DNA of 48,541 nt from Methanobacteriota archaeon (GCA_002722135.1 PBKJ01000004.1:35214-83754), one strand, 5' to 3'. Shown: positions 25,960-33,701, numbered from the stretch's first letter. Numbers and translations: made by a program. Notes: generated by a model from the sequence alone, not told the origin.

Positions 25960-26553
25960 TTAAGCGGAGAACACCGGGGGCTCTGGCCCCATCGGCAAAT
26001 CTTCGGTTTCTTTCTCGGTCAACGTGCGTTGAACCGCATCGTCGTGCAAAATCAGGGACCGACCGCTGGGGTCGAGGAGTTCGAGGGTGATCGCCTCATC
26101 GAATTGTCCCGCCATCGCCATCGCGAGCCTGAGCCTCAAGTGGTCCAATGCGGCACGTTCCTCCTGACGGTTCCCGTGGGCCACAACGTCACGCTCCACG
26201 ATGTCGAGCACGTCCACGAAGCGTTGGAGCACACCTTCCACGTTGGACACGTACCCTGTTGAAGAGGCACCAGGCGCCACCTCGAGGTCGAGTTCGGGGA
26301 CCCGCACCGTGCAGGCCGTGGACCGGACCACGCGAGCGGTCAGGTGCTCGCGCTCCGTCAGCGCCAAGGTCCACCCTGTGGGCGTTTGCGCTTCGGCGGG
26401 GATCAGGTCCGTTTGCCGCCAACCGCACGCCAAGCAGAGGAGGGTGACCTGGGTGTGTTCACCGAAGTACGGGATGTCATCGATGTGGGTCCGCAGTCGA
26501 AGCCCCTCATCATCGCCGCATGTGGGGCATGGTGCATCGACGACTTGCTCCAT
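25960..26553 (-). CDS. ZPR1-like zinc-finger protein
   Basis: 197 residues. An N-terminal zinc finger, CPTCGDDEGLRLRTHIDDIPYF with CLACGWRQTDLIP (C-x2-C, 27-29 residues, C-x2-C), is followed by CTVRVPELDLEVAPGASSTG and YVSNVEGVLQRFVDVL. This sequence of elements is that of ZPR1 domains. In eukaryotes ZPR1 acts as a chaperone for elongation factor 1A; archaea have single-domain versions of less certain role. It directly abuts the SepF-like gene with no spacer (SepF stop 26554-26556, this ATG 26551-26553), indicating coupled translation. The stop here is TTA. Confidence 0.8.
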   Translation of the reverse strand: MEQVVDAPCPTCGDDEGLRLRTHIDDIPYFGEHTQVTLLCLACGWRQTDLIPAEAQTPTGWTLALTEREHLTARVVRSTACTVRVPELDLEVAPGASSTGYVSNVEGVLQRFVDVLDIVERDVVAHGNRQEERAALDHLRLRLAMAMAGQFDEAITLELLDPSGRSLILHDDAVQRTLTEKETEDLPMGPEPPVFSA

Positions 26554-27132
26554 TCACCACCGCCTCCCGTCGCCCTCAGGGCGGACGGTCTCGGCCGCAT
26601 CTTCGACGCCTCGGACGCCCTCGATGCCAGGCGGCAGAACCAGAATGCGCGTGTCCGTAAGCTGCAGCAACCTCCCGCCCATGTCATCTTCGACGAAGAG
26701 TGAGAGGTGGTCCAACGCCGCGCGAAACGCATCGCGTCGGCCAAACAACGGCGCGACGTCAAGGAGGGTGATGTGGCCTTCTGCGGTCCAGTCCATCACC
26801 TGGCCGATGCCCTCGCTGCTGGCCAATGAAGCGCGGTGGATGACCGGTGCGCCATGAACGGCGGGGACCGGCGCGTCAGGGTACAAGTTTCGCAGATCGA
26901 GGTAGGCGTGAGGGACGGTCGGCGCTGCCGGAACCCGGCGGGCGTCATGGCGGAGGCTCGGCATCTCAAACTGCTCAAGAGGCGAGCCCGTGGGTGTTCG
27001 TGGGGCTTCAACCGGCGCTCCACTGAAGGCGTCCAGCGAGGACTGCCCTTCATCGGACTCCACGCGGCGGGCCATGCCTTCCGCTGGTGTCGAGGTCCCA
27101 TGAAGCCTCGCCTGCGATGACGGCGGATTCAT
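26554..27132 (-). CDS. SepF-like cell-division protein
   Basis: 192 residues. The C-terminal ~95 residues have the SepF (DUF552) pattern: GQVMDWTAEGHITLLDVAPL, then FRAALDHLSLFVEDDMGGRL and DTRILVLPPGIEGV. This resembles archaeal SepF, which anchors FtsZ to the membrane. The first ~90 residues are Pro/Ser/Ala-rich linker with PHAYLDLRNLYPDAPVP. I do not see the expected hydrophobic N-terminal membrane helix, so the true start or anchoring mode could differ. It is divergent from psmB (66 bases) and precedes the ZPR1-like gene with no gap. Confidence 0.6.
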   Translation of the reverse strand: MNPPSSQARLHGTSTPAEGMARRVESDEGQSSLDAFSGAPVEAPRTPTGSPLEQFEMPSLRHDARRVPAAPTVPHAYLDLRNLYPDAPVPAVHGAPVIHRASLASSEGIGQVMDWTAEGHITLLDVAPLFGRRDAFRAALDHLSLFVEDDMGGRLLQLTDTRILVLPPGIEGVRGVEDAAETVRPEGDGRRW

Positions 27133-27184
27133 AAGGGTCCGTCAGGCAGTCCTTCTCACGCACCCGTCCTTCATACGGGGTCGC

Positions 27185-27191
27185 GGAGGTG
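27185..27191 (+). promoter_or_regulatory. Strong ribosome-binding site of psmB
   Basis: GGAGGTG sits seven bases before the ATG at 27199 and matches the archaeal anti-Shine-Dalgarno closely. It fixes the start codon of the proteasome beta gene. A weak TATA-like box at 27168-27177 is too near to give a leader long enough to include it, so I do not call that as the promoter. Confidence 0.7.
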
Positions 27192-27198
27192 AGCAACC

Positions 27199-27834
27199 AT
27201 GATTCAGGGCGAGCATGAAGGCGTTCTCAAGACCGGGACCAGCACCGTGGGCATCACGTTCGATGGCGGAGCCGTCGTTGGCGCCGACCACCGTGCAACC
27301 ATGGGTCACTTCGTGGCCAACAAGAGCGTCCAGAAGTTGTTCCGCATCGGCGACAACCTCGGCCTGACCACCGCCGGCCTTGTCGGACACGCTCAGTCCC
27401 TCTCCCGCACCCTTGCGGCTGAAGTGGCGCTGTACGAACTCCGCCGTGGGCAGCAAATGACCGTGAAGGGCGCTGCGACCCTGACGGCCAACATCCTCTC
27501 CGGGCGCCCTCACTGGGTCCAGCTGCTCATCGTCGGTGTCGATCCCGACGGCCCCTCGGTGTACTCCATCGACTCCGCCGGCGGTTCAATCCCCGACGTG
27601 TACTGCGCGACCGGTTCCGGTTCGCCCTACATGTATGGTGTGCTCGAAGACGGCTTCCGAGACAACATGTCCCGCAACGAGGCCGTGCTCCTCGCCGCGC
27701 GTGCCCTCAGCGCCTCAGGCCAGCGTGACGCAGCCAGCGGCAACGGCATGGACCTCGCGGTCATCACCGCCAAAGACGGATTCCAACTCGTCGATCAATC
27801 CGAGATCGACGCCCTCCTCGCCTCACACCGCTGA
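27199..27834 (+). CDS. psmB: Proteasome beta subunit
   Basis: 211 residues. The short propeptide ends in LKTG and is cut before Thr14, giving a mature N-terminus TSTVGIT with the catalytic threonine. D30 (VVGADHR) and K46 (KSVQKLF) fit the conserved Asp17 and Lys33 of the active site, counting from Thr1. GSGSPYMYGVLED and ASGNGMDLAVIT complete the fold. It forms the inner rings of the 20S core; the alpha subunit is not in this window. A strong GGAGGTG motif precedes ATG 27199. It is followed 62 bases later by the FttA-type gene, in the same direction. Confidence 0.95.
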   Translation: MIQGEHEGVLKTGTSTVGITFDGGAVVGADHRATMGHFVANKSVQKLFRIGDNLGLTTAGLVGHAQSLSRTLAAEVALYELRRGQQMTVKGAATLTANILSGRPHWVQLLIVGVDPDGPSVYSIDSAGGSIPDVYCATGSGSPYMYGVLEDGFRDNMSRNEAVLLAARALSASGQRDAASGNGMDLAVITAKDGFQLVDQSEIDALLASHR

Positions 27835-27896
27835 GGCCCATCCAATTCCCGTTTCCCGCCACCGACGCGGTGGGGGGAGCCGGCAAGGTGTTTCTC

Positions 27897-29798
27897 ATGC
27901 GAATGAGCTTCAAAGAACTGAAAGACGAAGTGGCCAAAATCGTTCCCAAGGGATTCGATTACACGGTCGAATTGGAAGCAGGTGACATCGCCATCATCAC
28001 GTCGGAACCCGCGCGGTTTGCTGCGGACGGTTTGATTGGCCGCATCGCCAAGCGAGTCCGCCGGACCATCGTGCTGCGTCCCTCAGAGGACATCATGATT
28101 TCACCCGAGGACGCCAAGCGCGCCATCGAGGACATCCTTCCTGAGGCTGCGGGCCTCAAGCACACCTACTTCGATGCCTGCCTTCGCGAAATCACGCTCA
28201 TTTGCGATGACCCTGGAGAGGCCGTGGGCCGTCGAGGCGCGGTGCTCAACGAAATCCGCGACACCACCGGCTGGCTGGTGCGCGTCGAACGCACGCCACC
28301 GGTCTTGTCCAAGACCATCCATGACATCCGAGGCTACCGCGAGGCCAACGCGGCTGAGCGGCGCAAGTTGCTGAAGAACTTCGGCCTCAACATCCACCGT
28401 CCCACCCGCCCAGGCTCAGCATGGGCTCGCGTGACCGCCCTCGGGTCGTACCGTGAGGTGGGCCGGGCTTGCCACTTGGTGACGACGAACGAATCCCGCG
28501 TGATGATCGACGTCGGCGTCAACATCGCGAGCGATACGGACCCTATGCCCTACTTCACGGCGCCTGAAGCACTCCCCCTCGACAAACTCGACGCGGTGGT
28601 GTTGACGCACGCTCACCTCGACCATGCGGGCATGCTCCCTGTGCTGTTCAAGTACGGGTACCGCGGACCTGTGTATTGCACGCCTCCGACCCGCGACATG
28701 ATGCTCCTGCTCCAGACGGACTTCCTCAAAGTCGGTGGCGCAGAAGGAAAGCGCGCGCCATACAGCATGGAAGACATCCGCCAGTGCATGCTGCACGTCG
28801 TTGACGTCGACTGGAGCAAAACCACCGACATCACGCCGGACGTGAAGCTCACCTTCGAGAACGCAGGCCACATTTTGGGCTCGTCTGCGGTGCACCTCAA
28901 CATCGCCGACGGGAAGCACAACATCGTCTTCAGTGGCGATCAAAAGTACGAGAAGTCGTGGCTCTTCGATGCGGCCAACGTACGCTTCCCGCGCTGTGAA
29001 ACCCTGGTCATCGAGTCAACCTACGGGGCAAGCGGCGACTACCAACCCTCGCGTGAAGAGGCCACGATGGAACTCCAAGACATCGTTCGGCGCACCATCG
29101 AGCGTGGCGGCAAGCTGATTTGCCCCGTCTTCGCGGTCGGCCGTTCACAGGAGGTCATGATCGCGATTGATGACCTGTTCCGAGAGGGCAAAGTGAAGCC
29201 TGTGCCGGTCTGGTTGGACGGGATGATTCAGGAAGCGACGGCGATTCACGCCGCTCACCCGGATTACCTCACCTCCTCGCTGAAGCGTTCCCTGCTCACC
29301 GACGATGGACAGAACCCCTTCACCAGCGAGTGGTTCAGGCCCGTCCAAGGCCGAGAACTTCGGGAATCCATCATCATGGACACGAGCCCATGCATCGTCT
29401 TGGCCACCTCTGGCATGATGAACGGCGGCCCCGTCATGGAGTACTTCAAGCACTGGGCCTCGGAAACGAGGAACTCCCTGTGCTTTGTCGGCTACCAAGC
29501 CGAAGGCACCCTCGGCCGCCGCCTCCAGAAGGGCTTCGGCGAGGTGCCGATGATCATCAACGGCCGCACGGAGATGGTCAAGATCGGTTGTGAAATGGTG
29601 ACCATCGACGGCTTCAGCGGTCACTCCGACCGCCGGCAACTCCTCGACTTCGTCGACCAGATGAGTCCAACGCCGAAGGCCATCGTGTGCCATCACGGCG
29701 ATTACCACAAGTGCAACGAACTCGGAAAGACGCTGAGGGAGCGGTACCGCTGCCGAACCTACGCACCGCGCAACCTCGAAACGGTTCGCTTGTTCTGA
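27897..29798 (+). CDS. fttA: KH/beta-CASP metallo-beta-lactamase ribonuclease (aCPSF1/FttA)
   Basis: 633 residues. The N-terminal ~180 residues hold two KH-type RNA-binding parts (FKELKDEVAKIVPK; GEAVGRRGAVLNEIRDTTGW). They are followed by a metallo-beta-lactamase domain with the metal motif THAHLDHAG (about 237-245), GHILGSSAVHL and FSGDQKYEK. The beta-CASP part has ATSGMMNGGPV and FSGHSDRRQLLDF. This is the archaeal CPSF73-like factor that cuts nascent RNA and promotes transcription termination. ATG 27897 follows AAGGTG (27884-27889); the longer frame from 27870 would begin with a Gly-rich stretch. The very tight convergent gene ends in this window may make such a factor important locally. 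Confidence 0.95.
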   Translation: MRMSFKELKDEVAKIVPKGFDYTVELEAGDIAIITSEPARFAADGLIGRIAKRVRRTIVLRPSEDIMISPEDAKRAIEDILPEAAGLKHTYFDACLREITLICDDPGEAVGRRGAVLNEIRDTTGWLVRVERTPPVLSKTIHDIRGYREANAAERRKLLKNFGLNIHRPTRPGSAWARVTALGSYREVGRACHLVTTNESRVMIDVGVNIASDTDPMPYFTAPEALPLDKLDAVVLTHAHLDHAGMLPVLFKYGYRGPVYCTPPTRDMMLLLQTDFLKVGGAEGKRAPYSMEDIRQCMLHVVDVDWSKTTDITPDVKLTFENAGHILGSSAVHLNIADGKHNIVFSGDQKYEKSWLFDAANVRFPRCETLVIESTYGASGDYQPSREEATMELQDIVRRTIERGGKLICPVFAVGRSQEVMIAIDDLFREGKVKPVPVWLDGMIQEATAIHAAHPDYLTSSLKRSLLTDDGQNPFTSEWFRPVQGRELRESIIMDTSPCIVLATSGMMNGGPVMEYFKHWASETRNSLCFVGYQAEGTLGRRLQKGFGEVPMIINGRTEMVKIGCEMVTIDGFSGHSDRRQLLDFVDQMSPTPKAIVCHHGDYHKCNELGKTLRERYRCRTYAPRNLETVRLF

Positions 29799-29801
29799 GC
29801 C

Positions 29802-29900
29802 TCACACCATCGGTTCGCCACACTCGGGGCAAGGGATGCCGGGCAGGAACATCCCCGGGATGTAACCGCATTCAACGCACATGGAGGTCGTTTCGTCCAT
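29802..29900 (-). CDS. 32-residue zinc-binding micro-protein
   Basis: A short frame from ATG 29900 encodes a protein with two CxxC pairs (SMCVECGYIPGMFLPG and CPECGEPMV). They are spaced so that one zinc ion could be held by four cysteines. The start is four bases beyond the HAD phosphatase stop (29905), and the stop is three bases from the end of the FttA-type gene on the other strand, a spacing typical of operons here. Similar tiny rubredoxin-like or ribbon proteins are common in archaea but the function is unknown. The call rests on the cysteine pattern and spacing only. Confidence 0.55.
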   Translation of the reverse strand: MDETTSMCVECGYIPGMFLPGIPCPECGEPMV

Positions 29901-29904
29901 GCCA

Positions 29905-30699
29905 TCACCGTCCCTGCGACGGTTCATGAAGCAAGCCATGCGCGACCATGGCATCGATGACGTGCTGAAGGTCACGCTCTTCGATGACAACCTTGGCATG
30001 CGGCAACGGGCGCTCGTCCCACGGGTTGAAGCAAATGGGGAGGCCCGATTCTTCGAACATGCCGATGTCGCCCGCTGAATCCCCAACGGCCACGGTTCGC
30101 GTTCGGGCCACGCCGTACCTGCGTTGAAGCATCCGCACCAAGGCTCCCTTTCCGTCCATCTGCACCTGGTATCGACCAAGGACACGGAGGGGTCCGTCCT
30201 CGTCCCCGCTCAAGCGTGGCAGCCATCCGTTGGTGAACACGTCCAACCGGCTGTCACGGCCGTGACCTGCCTCGATGGCGTAACGCTTCTCAATGCCGCC
30301 CCAGCGCCGTCGCCAAGGTGTTTCTGTTGGGAATTTCGCTGCAATCCTGTGCGCCGTTGCCTGCACACCACCGCTGACGATGGCGACGTGCCAACCGGCA
30401 TTGTGGGCGGTCTGGATGAGGTGTTCGACGCCCTTCATCATGGGTGCCGCAAGCAGAATGTCATCAAGACGGTCGTTTCTGGCCTGGCTTCCGTCCATGG
30501 CTTCGAAGGCCGCTTCAATCAGCCGAAGGTCCAACTTGATCCACGTCCACTCGTCCAATTTTCCTTGGTTGTACAAGTTGAACGATGCCGAATTGTCGGC
30601 GCCAATTGCGTCGTAGACCACTTGCCACGTGGACAGGTGATCCACAAGGACCCGGTCCATGTCGAGGCACAACAGGCCGTTGACGGGAGCCTTCGTCAC
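29905..30699 (-). CDS. HAD-superfamily phosphatase (phosphoserine-phosphatase-like)
   Basis: 264 residues from a GTG at 30699. That start overlaps the upstream GT2-like stop in a GTGA arrangement. Motif I is CLDMDRVLVD (DxD nucleophile), motif II is AIVSGGVQAT, and motifs III/IV are VQMDGKGALVRML and VAVGDSAGDIGMFEESG. These fit a SerB-like HAD hydrolase with an alpha-helical cap. The longer frame to 31260 runs through the GT2-like gene and has no homology. Its substrate is unknown; phosphoserine, a sugar phosphate or a lipid-linked phosphate are all possible given the adjacent glycosyltransferases. Confidence 0.85.
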   Translation of the reverse strand: MTKAPVNGLLCLDMDRVLVDHLSTWQVVYDAIGADNSASFNLYNQGKLDEWTWIKLDLRLIEAAFEAMDGSQARNDRLDDILLAAPMMKGVEHLIQTAHNAGWHVAIVSGGVQATAHRIAAKFPTETPWRRRWGGIEKRYAIEAGHGRDSRLDVFTNGWLPRLSGDEDGPLRVLGRYQVQMDGKGALVRMLQRRYGVARTRTVAVGDSAGDIGMFEESGLPICFNPWDERPLPHAKVVIEERDLQHVIDAMVAHGLLHEPSQGR

Positions 30700-31565
30700 G
30701 CGGCGCCACCCTCGCTTTCCACTTGGTGGTGAAGGCTGGCCACCTGTTTCTCCATGATCCAGAGCAACACGGCGGTCATCAGGGCGAACAGGCCCATGAG
30801 CGTGACCGCCACGGTGGCCAGCGTGACGCCGAGCGACGTTGAATTCAGCTCCTTGAATTGGTCGATGACGTTGCCGGAAAGCCGGATTCCAAGCACGAAG
30901 AGCACCAAACCGGGCAGGCCAATCAAGACCAGCGGGTGCTTGGATTCCAGCATCCAGTAGAACATCTGGGCCATGCGAGAAGCGCTTGCCAAGGATTCGG
31001 CTTGGTGCACGTTTGGTCGCGCAATGTGGCGGCTGACGCGAACACCGAGGTCTTCGGGCAGGTCCATGGCGGTGCCCAGGGGCCCGAGGGCAGCAAGGGC
31101 TGCAAAGCCCGCAGGCGTGACCTGAAGGTGCTGAACGTCGGCATCGAGCAACACGACGTCCTCCGGCGGACCTTCGTCTTCGTCGAGTACGATGGACACG
31201 TGGACGTCCCAGCGTTCGTGCAAGCGGTTGATCGACAAGGGAAGATCGCGCAACCGCCACGCGTCGTTGACGCGAAGGAAGAGCGTACGTTCCGCGTCTT
31301 GAAGGCCGGCTTCCTTGAGCAACGACGCCAGGCTTGAGGCGGTGATGTGCTCCTCAACGTGCGTCAGGACGGGACATTCCAAGCGCTCGGCCAGTTCCAC
31401 CGTGGCGTCGGAAGAGCCCCGGTCGAGCAGCACGACTTCGTCCACGGATTCCCTGGCTCGAACGATGATCGACACGATGCGAAGTTCGAGGTTCGATCCG
31501 ATGAGGACCAGACGATGTCGAGGCGCACCCACGCCACCCTCGCAACGACTGGGAATATCAATCAT
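30696..31565 (-). CDS. Degenerate family-2 glycosyltransferase-like membrane protein
   Basis: 289 residues. An N-terminal GT-A-like part (ELRIVSIIVRARESVDEVVL, then LLDRGSSDATVELAERL) matches GT2 enzymes but the DDGS motif reads DRGS. No later DxD-type motif is clear, so activity may be lost or changed. The C-terminal half has the membrane tail of the GT2 at 44549-45481: ESKHPLVLIGLPGLVLFVLG matches KKPLLVLGLPGMGLFATG there, and a second helix follows (VTLATVAVTLMGLFALMTAV). It is coupled to the HAD gene by a four-base overlap. I infer a role in lipid-linked glycan handling. The start at ATG 31565 is divergent from the next gene. Confidence 0.7.
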   Translation of the reverse strand: MIDIPSRCEGGVGAPRHRLVLIGSNLELRIVSIIVRARESVDEVVLLDRGSSDATVELAERLECPVLTHVEEHITASSLASLLKEAGLQDAERTLFLRVNDAWRLRDLPLSINRLHERWDVHVSIVLDEDEGPPEDVVLLDADVQHLQVTPAGFAALAALGPLGTAMDLPEDLGVRVSRHIARPNVHQAESLASASRMAQMFYWMLESKHPLVLIGLPGLVLFVLGIRLSGNVIDQFKELNSTSLGVTLATVAVTLMGLFALMTAVLLWIMEKQVASLHHQVESEGGAA

Positions 31566-31621
31566 CGGCTTCGTCTTGTGGCTTCAGACACCTTATGTGG
31601 AGCCGTCGTTCGCAGCGGAGC

Positions 31622-32527
31622 ATGTGGGAAGGTCGCCGTTTGGCGGTGGTCATGCCCGCACGGAATGAAGCGCCTCACATCGACGGGGCACTCCGGTCTT
31701 TGCCCGCTGAAGTGGACGTGGTGGTGGTCGTCGATGATGGTTCTATAGACGGCACCACAGAAGCGGTGAAGAGCACTGAACGCCCCTTCGACGTGACCGT
31801 CCTTCAGCGCGGTGGACAAGGCGTGGGCGCGGCCGTTGCGATGGGGCTTGACCACCTTGCCGGCGTGTTGGACGTCGATGACCTCGTCGCCGTAATGGAC
31901 GGTGACGGGCAGATGGACGCCGATGATTTGCTTCCACTCTGCCGCCAACTCGTGGCTGAGCAAGCCGACGTGATCAAGGGAGACCGGCTTGCCCATCACG
32001 ACGTCCGTGGGGCCATGCCCGTGCTCCGTCGCTTGGCCAACCGTGGGCTTGCCCTGTTGACGACCTTGGCTTCTGGTCGCCGCGTGGGGGACGCGCAATG
32101 CGGGTTCATCGTGATGCGACATGAGGTCCTTCTCCGAACGAAGGATGACCCCGTGTGGTCAGGATACGGGTACGTCAACCACCGCTTCATCCGCTGGTCG
32201 AGGCACGGGTTGAGGGTGGCCACGCATCCCGTTCGTCCAGTCTATGGGGAGGAAACCTCTGGCATCCGTCCGCTTCGTTTCTTGTTCAGCGTCGGCGCCA
32301 TGTTCGTTCGAGAGCATCACGGACGAGCGTTCAGCTCGCTCGTTTCTGGTCCCGGCCGCGTCCCGCTGAGCGTCGCGCTGGCCACCTACCTTGCAGGTTG
32401 GGCGTCGCTGGTGGGCGTGGTTGGAGGCGTGCTGCCCCTCCCCGCTCTTGTCGCTCTTCCAATCGCATGGCTGCTCGCTCACGCCTTGGATCGCACTGCG
32501 CATGCTGGTGGGCGCGCCAGGATTTGA
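31622..32527 (+). CDS. Family-2 glycosyltransferase (dolichol-phosphate sugar type)
   Basis: 301 residues from ATG 31622; the frame is open from 31595. The GT2 motifs are intact: VVMPARNEAPHIDGAL, VVVVDDGSIDGTTEAV, and the metal-binding VAVMDGDGQMDADDLL. VGDAQCGFIVMRHEVL and a C-terminal hydrophobic pair (LATYLAGWASLVGVVGGVLPL, LVALPIAWLLAHAL) follow. It likely transfers a sugar from an NDP donor to dolichol phosphate or a lipid carrier. The last ~22 bases lie antisense to the 3' end of tRNA-Pro (32506-32583), so its C-terminal residues GGRARI are encoded by the tRNA complement. It is divergent from the degenerate GT2. Confidence 0.88.
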   Translation: MWEGRRLAVVMPARNEAPHIDGALRSLPAEVDVVVVVDDGSIDGTTEAVKSTERPFDVTVLQRGGQGVGAAVAMGLDHLAGVLDVDDLVAVMDGDGQMDADDLLPLCRQLVAEQADVIKGDRLAHHDVRGAMPVLRRLANRGLALLTTLASGRRVGDAQCGFIVMRHEVLLRTKDDPVWSGYGYVNHRFIRWSRHGLRVATHPVRPVYGEETSGIRPLRFLFSVGAMFVREHHGRAFSSLVSGPGRVPLSVALATYLAGWASLVGVVGGVLPLPALVALPIAWLLAHALDRTAHAGGRARI

Positions 32528-32583
32528 ACCTGGGTCCAGGCGTCCCAAACGCCCGATGATAGGCCAAGCTACACCACGTGCCC
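32506..32583 (-). tRNA. tRNA-Pro (anticodon UGG)
   Basis: The minus strand folds to a cloverleaf. The acceptor arm GGGCACG (5' end at 32583) pairs with CGCGCCC (32510-32516), with one A-C mismatch. The anticodon stem GGGCG/CGCCT encloses the loop TTTGGGA, giving anticodon TGG (Pro, codon CCA), and the T-arm loop is GGTTCAAATCC-like. The discriminator A (32509) is followed by an encoded CCA (32508-32506). The 75-base body has no intron. The 3' end overlaps the coding end of the glycosyltransferase on the other strand. A weak TATA-like GTTTGAAAGC (32606-32615) lies about 27 bases upstream. Confidence 0.88.
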
Positions 32584-32609
32584 GTACCTCGCGCTCACGC
32601 TTCCCGCTT

Positions 32610-33062
32610 TCAAACTGACCGTTGCTCACCCAGCAAGCACCAGAGCTCCGGTTCCTGCTCAAACAGGAGTCCAGCGGCCATGGCGTGCTCGATCACGGTG
32701 GACACGGCGGCGTTGGACGAGCGCTGCCGGAGCGCGTTTGCGAGGGCCTGGGCGGTGATTTCCCCGTCGTCGTTGGCTGCGTCACGCAAGGCTGCAAACC
32801 ACACCTTCGGCGAGTCGTCCTCAGCCGAGGAAAATTCGGTCTGCGGGGTCCCCATCCGCTTGCGAAGTTCGTCACGGAGTTCTTCCGGTGTGTTGGCCAA
32901 GGTCACCTTCACTTGGAGCTCAGCAGCGGAGGCGGCTCGTTCCACCACCTCCATCGGTGTGGCTGACCTATGGCCGCAATGGGGGCACCGATGGGCGATG
33001 CCTTTCGCTCCGAAACACGCCCCGCATGACGGGCAGCGTGCCACGACCCAGACGTCGTTCAC
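32610..33062 (-). CDS. Zinc-ribbon protein with C-terminal helical domain
   Basis: 150 residues. An N-terminal ribbon, VVARCPSCGACFGAKGIAHR with CPHCGHRSATP, has two CPxC pairs separated by 13 residues. It resembles the ribbon of haloarchaeal DUF5817-type proteins, including the phrase HRCPHCG. The rest is helical, with a segment that looks winged-helix-like (GEITAQALANALRQRSSNAAV, HAMAAGLLFEQ). It could be a nucleic-acid-binding or replication-linked factor, but this is not certain. It is ten bases downstream of the PvlArgDC-like gene in the same direction, which may link their roles. Its stop is 27 bases from the tRNA-Pro 5' end. Confidence 0.7.
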   Translation of the reverse strand: MNDVWVVARCPSCGACFGAKGIAHRCPHCGHRSATPMEVVERAASAAELQVKVTLANTPEELRDELRKRMGTPQTEFSSAEDDSPKVWFAALRDAANDDGEITAQALANALRQRSSNAAVSTVIEHAMAAGLLFEQEPELWCLLGEQRSV

Positions 33063-33071
33063 GCGCGCCCC

Positions 33072-33701
33072 TCACAGACTGAAATCGGTTCGGCTGCCGG
33101 GGCGTAGGGCCTTGGCGGCAGGTGCCTTCGTGTCGACGCGCCGCTGCGCAGCGTCGATGGCCTCTTGTGCGCTTCGCGTCATGGATTTTCGGACCGGTCC
33201 TGTGCGTTGGTTGCCGAGGTTGGACAAGGAGTCCGGGAGGATGAGTGCGGCCACAGCGACACCGTGGTGATCACGGCCTGCGGTCACCTCGTCCACGGCG
33301 AGGTCAAAGGATTCCACCTCGAGGTCTCGAGAGGCCAAACGCCGTTGGAGGTTCCGCCGGAGGAGGAGCGTGGTTTCCTCGAAATCCGTGTTGGTGGTGA
33401 TCGTCGCCACCACCGTACACGGCTCACCTTCGGGGGTTCGCGCCATGGCATAGGCCACGCCCGCACAGGCGCTTGAGCCGCTCCACGCGTAGGCGCTGGC
33501 CACGTGGCATTCGACCAAGGATCCCATGGGCAGGGGTCGGGGTGGAACGGCCTGGAACCCAAGCGGAAGCATCGCTCCTTGCATGGGCACATAGCGCACG
33601 TCACCGAGCCCGAGGTCGACAAGGGCCTGATCCAACGCGTCCTCAGCGTTTTCTCCCCAAGGGGCCACCGCGGTCATCAGCCATCCAGAAGTGGTGCTCA
33701 T
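33072..33701 (-). CDS. Pyruvoyl-dependent arginine decarboxylase homologue lacking the self-cleavage serines
   Basis: 209 residues from ATG 33701. The order of motifs follows archaeal PvlArgDC: DALDQALVDLGLGDVRYVPM, PLPMGSLVECHVASAYAW, and a C-terminal VDEVTAGRDHHGVAVAALIL. In Methanocaldococcus jannaschii PdaD the equivalent of MQGAMLP (residues 40-46) reads SSIMPP, where cleavage between the serines creates the pyruvoyl group. Here the pair is Gln41-Gly42, and the family glutamate after GLIMEYEG is also not seen (CTVVATITT). It should therefore not form the cofactor. It may be a regulatory or structural paralogue of an active enzyme elsewhere. A basic, Arg-rich tail of about 50 residues extends beyond the family core. 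Confidence 0.7.
   Translation of the reverse strand: MSTTSGWLMTAVAPWGENAEDALDQALVDLGLGDVRYVPMQGAMLPLGFQAVPPRPLPMGSLVECHVASAYAWSGSSACAGVAYAMARTPEGEPCTVVATITTNTDFEETTLLLRRNLQRRLASRDLEVESFDLAVDEVTAGRDHHGVAVAALILPDSLSNLGNQRTGPVRKSMTRSAQEAIDAAQRRVDTKAPAAKALRPGSRTDFSL

Noticed and set aside
27168-27177. TATA-like TCCTTCATAC about 26 bases before psmB
   Set aside because: It would give a leaderless message that excludes the strong GGAGGTG motif at 27185-27191; the two signals conflict and the latter is clearer.
29905-31260. Long 451-residue reading for the HAD protein
   Set aside because: The first ~187 residues overlap the GT2-like gene out of frame and lack homology; the GTG at 30699 with a GTGA overlap is the better start.
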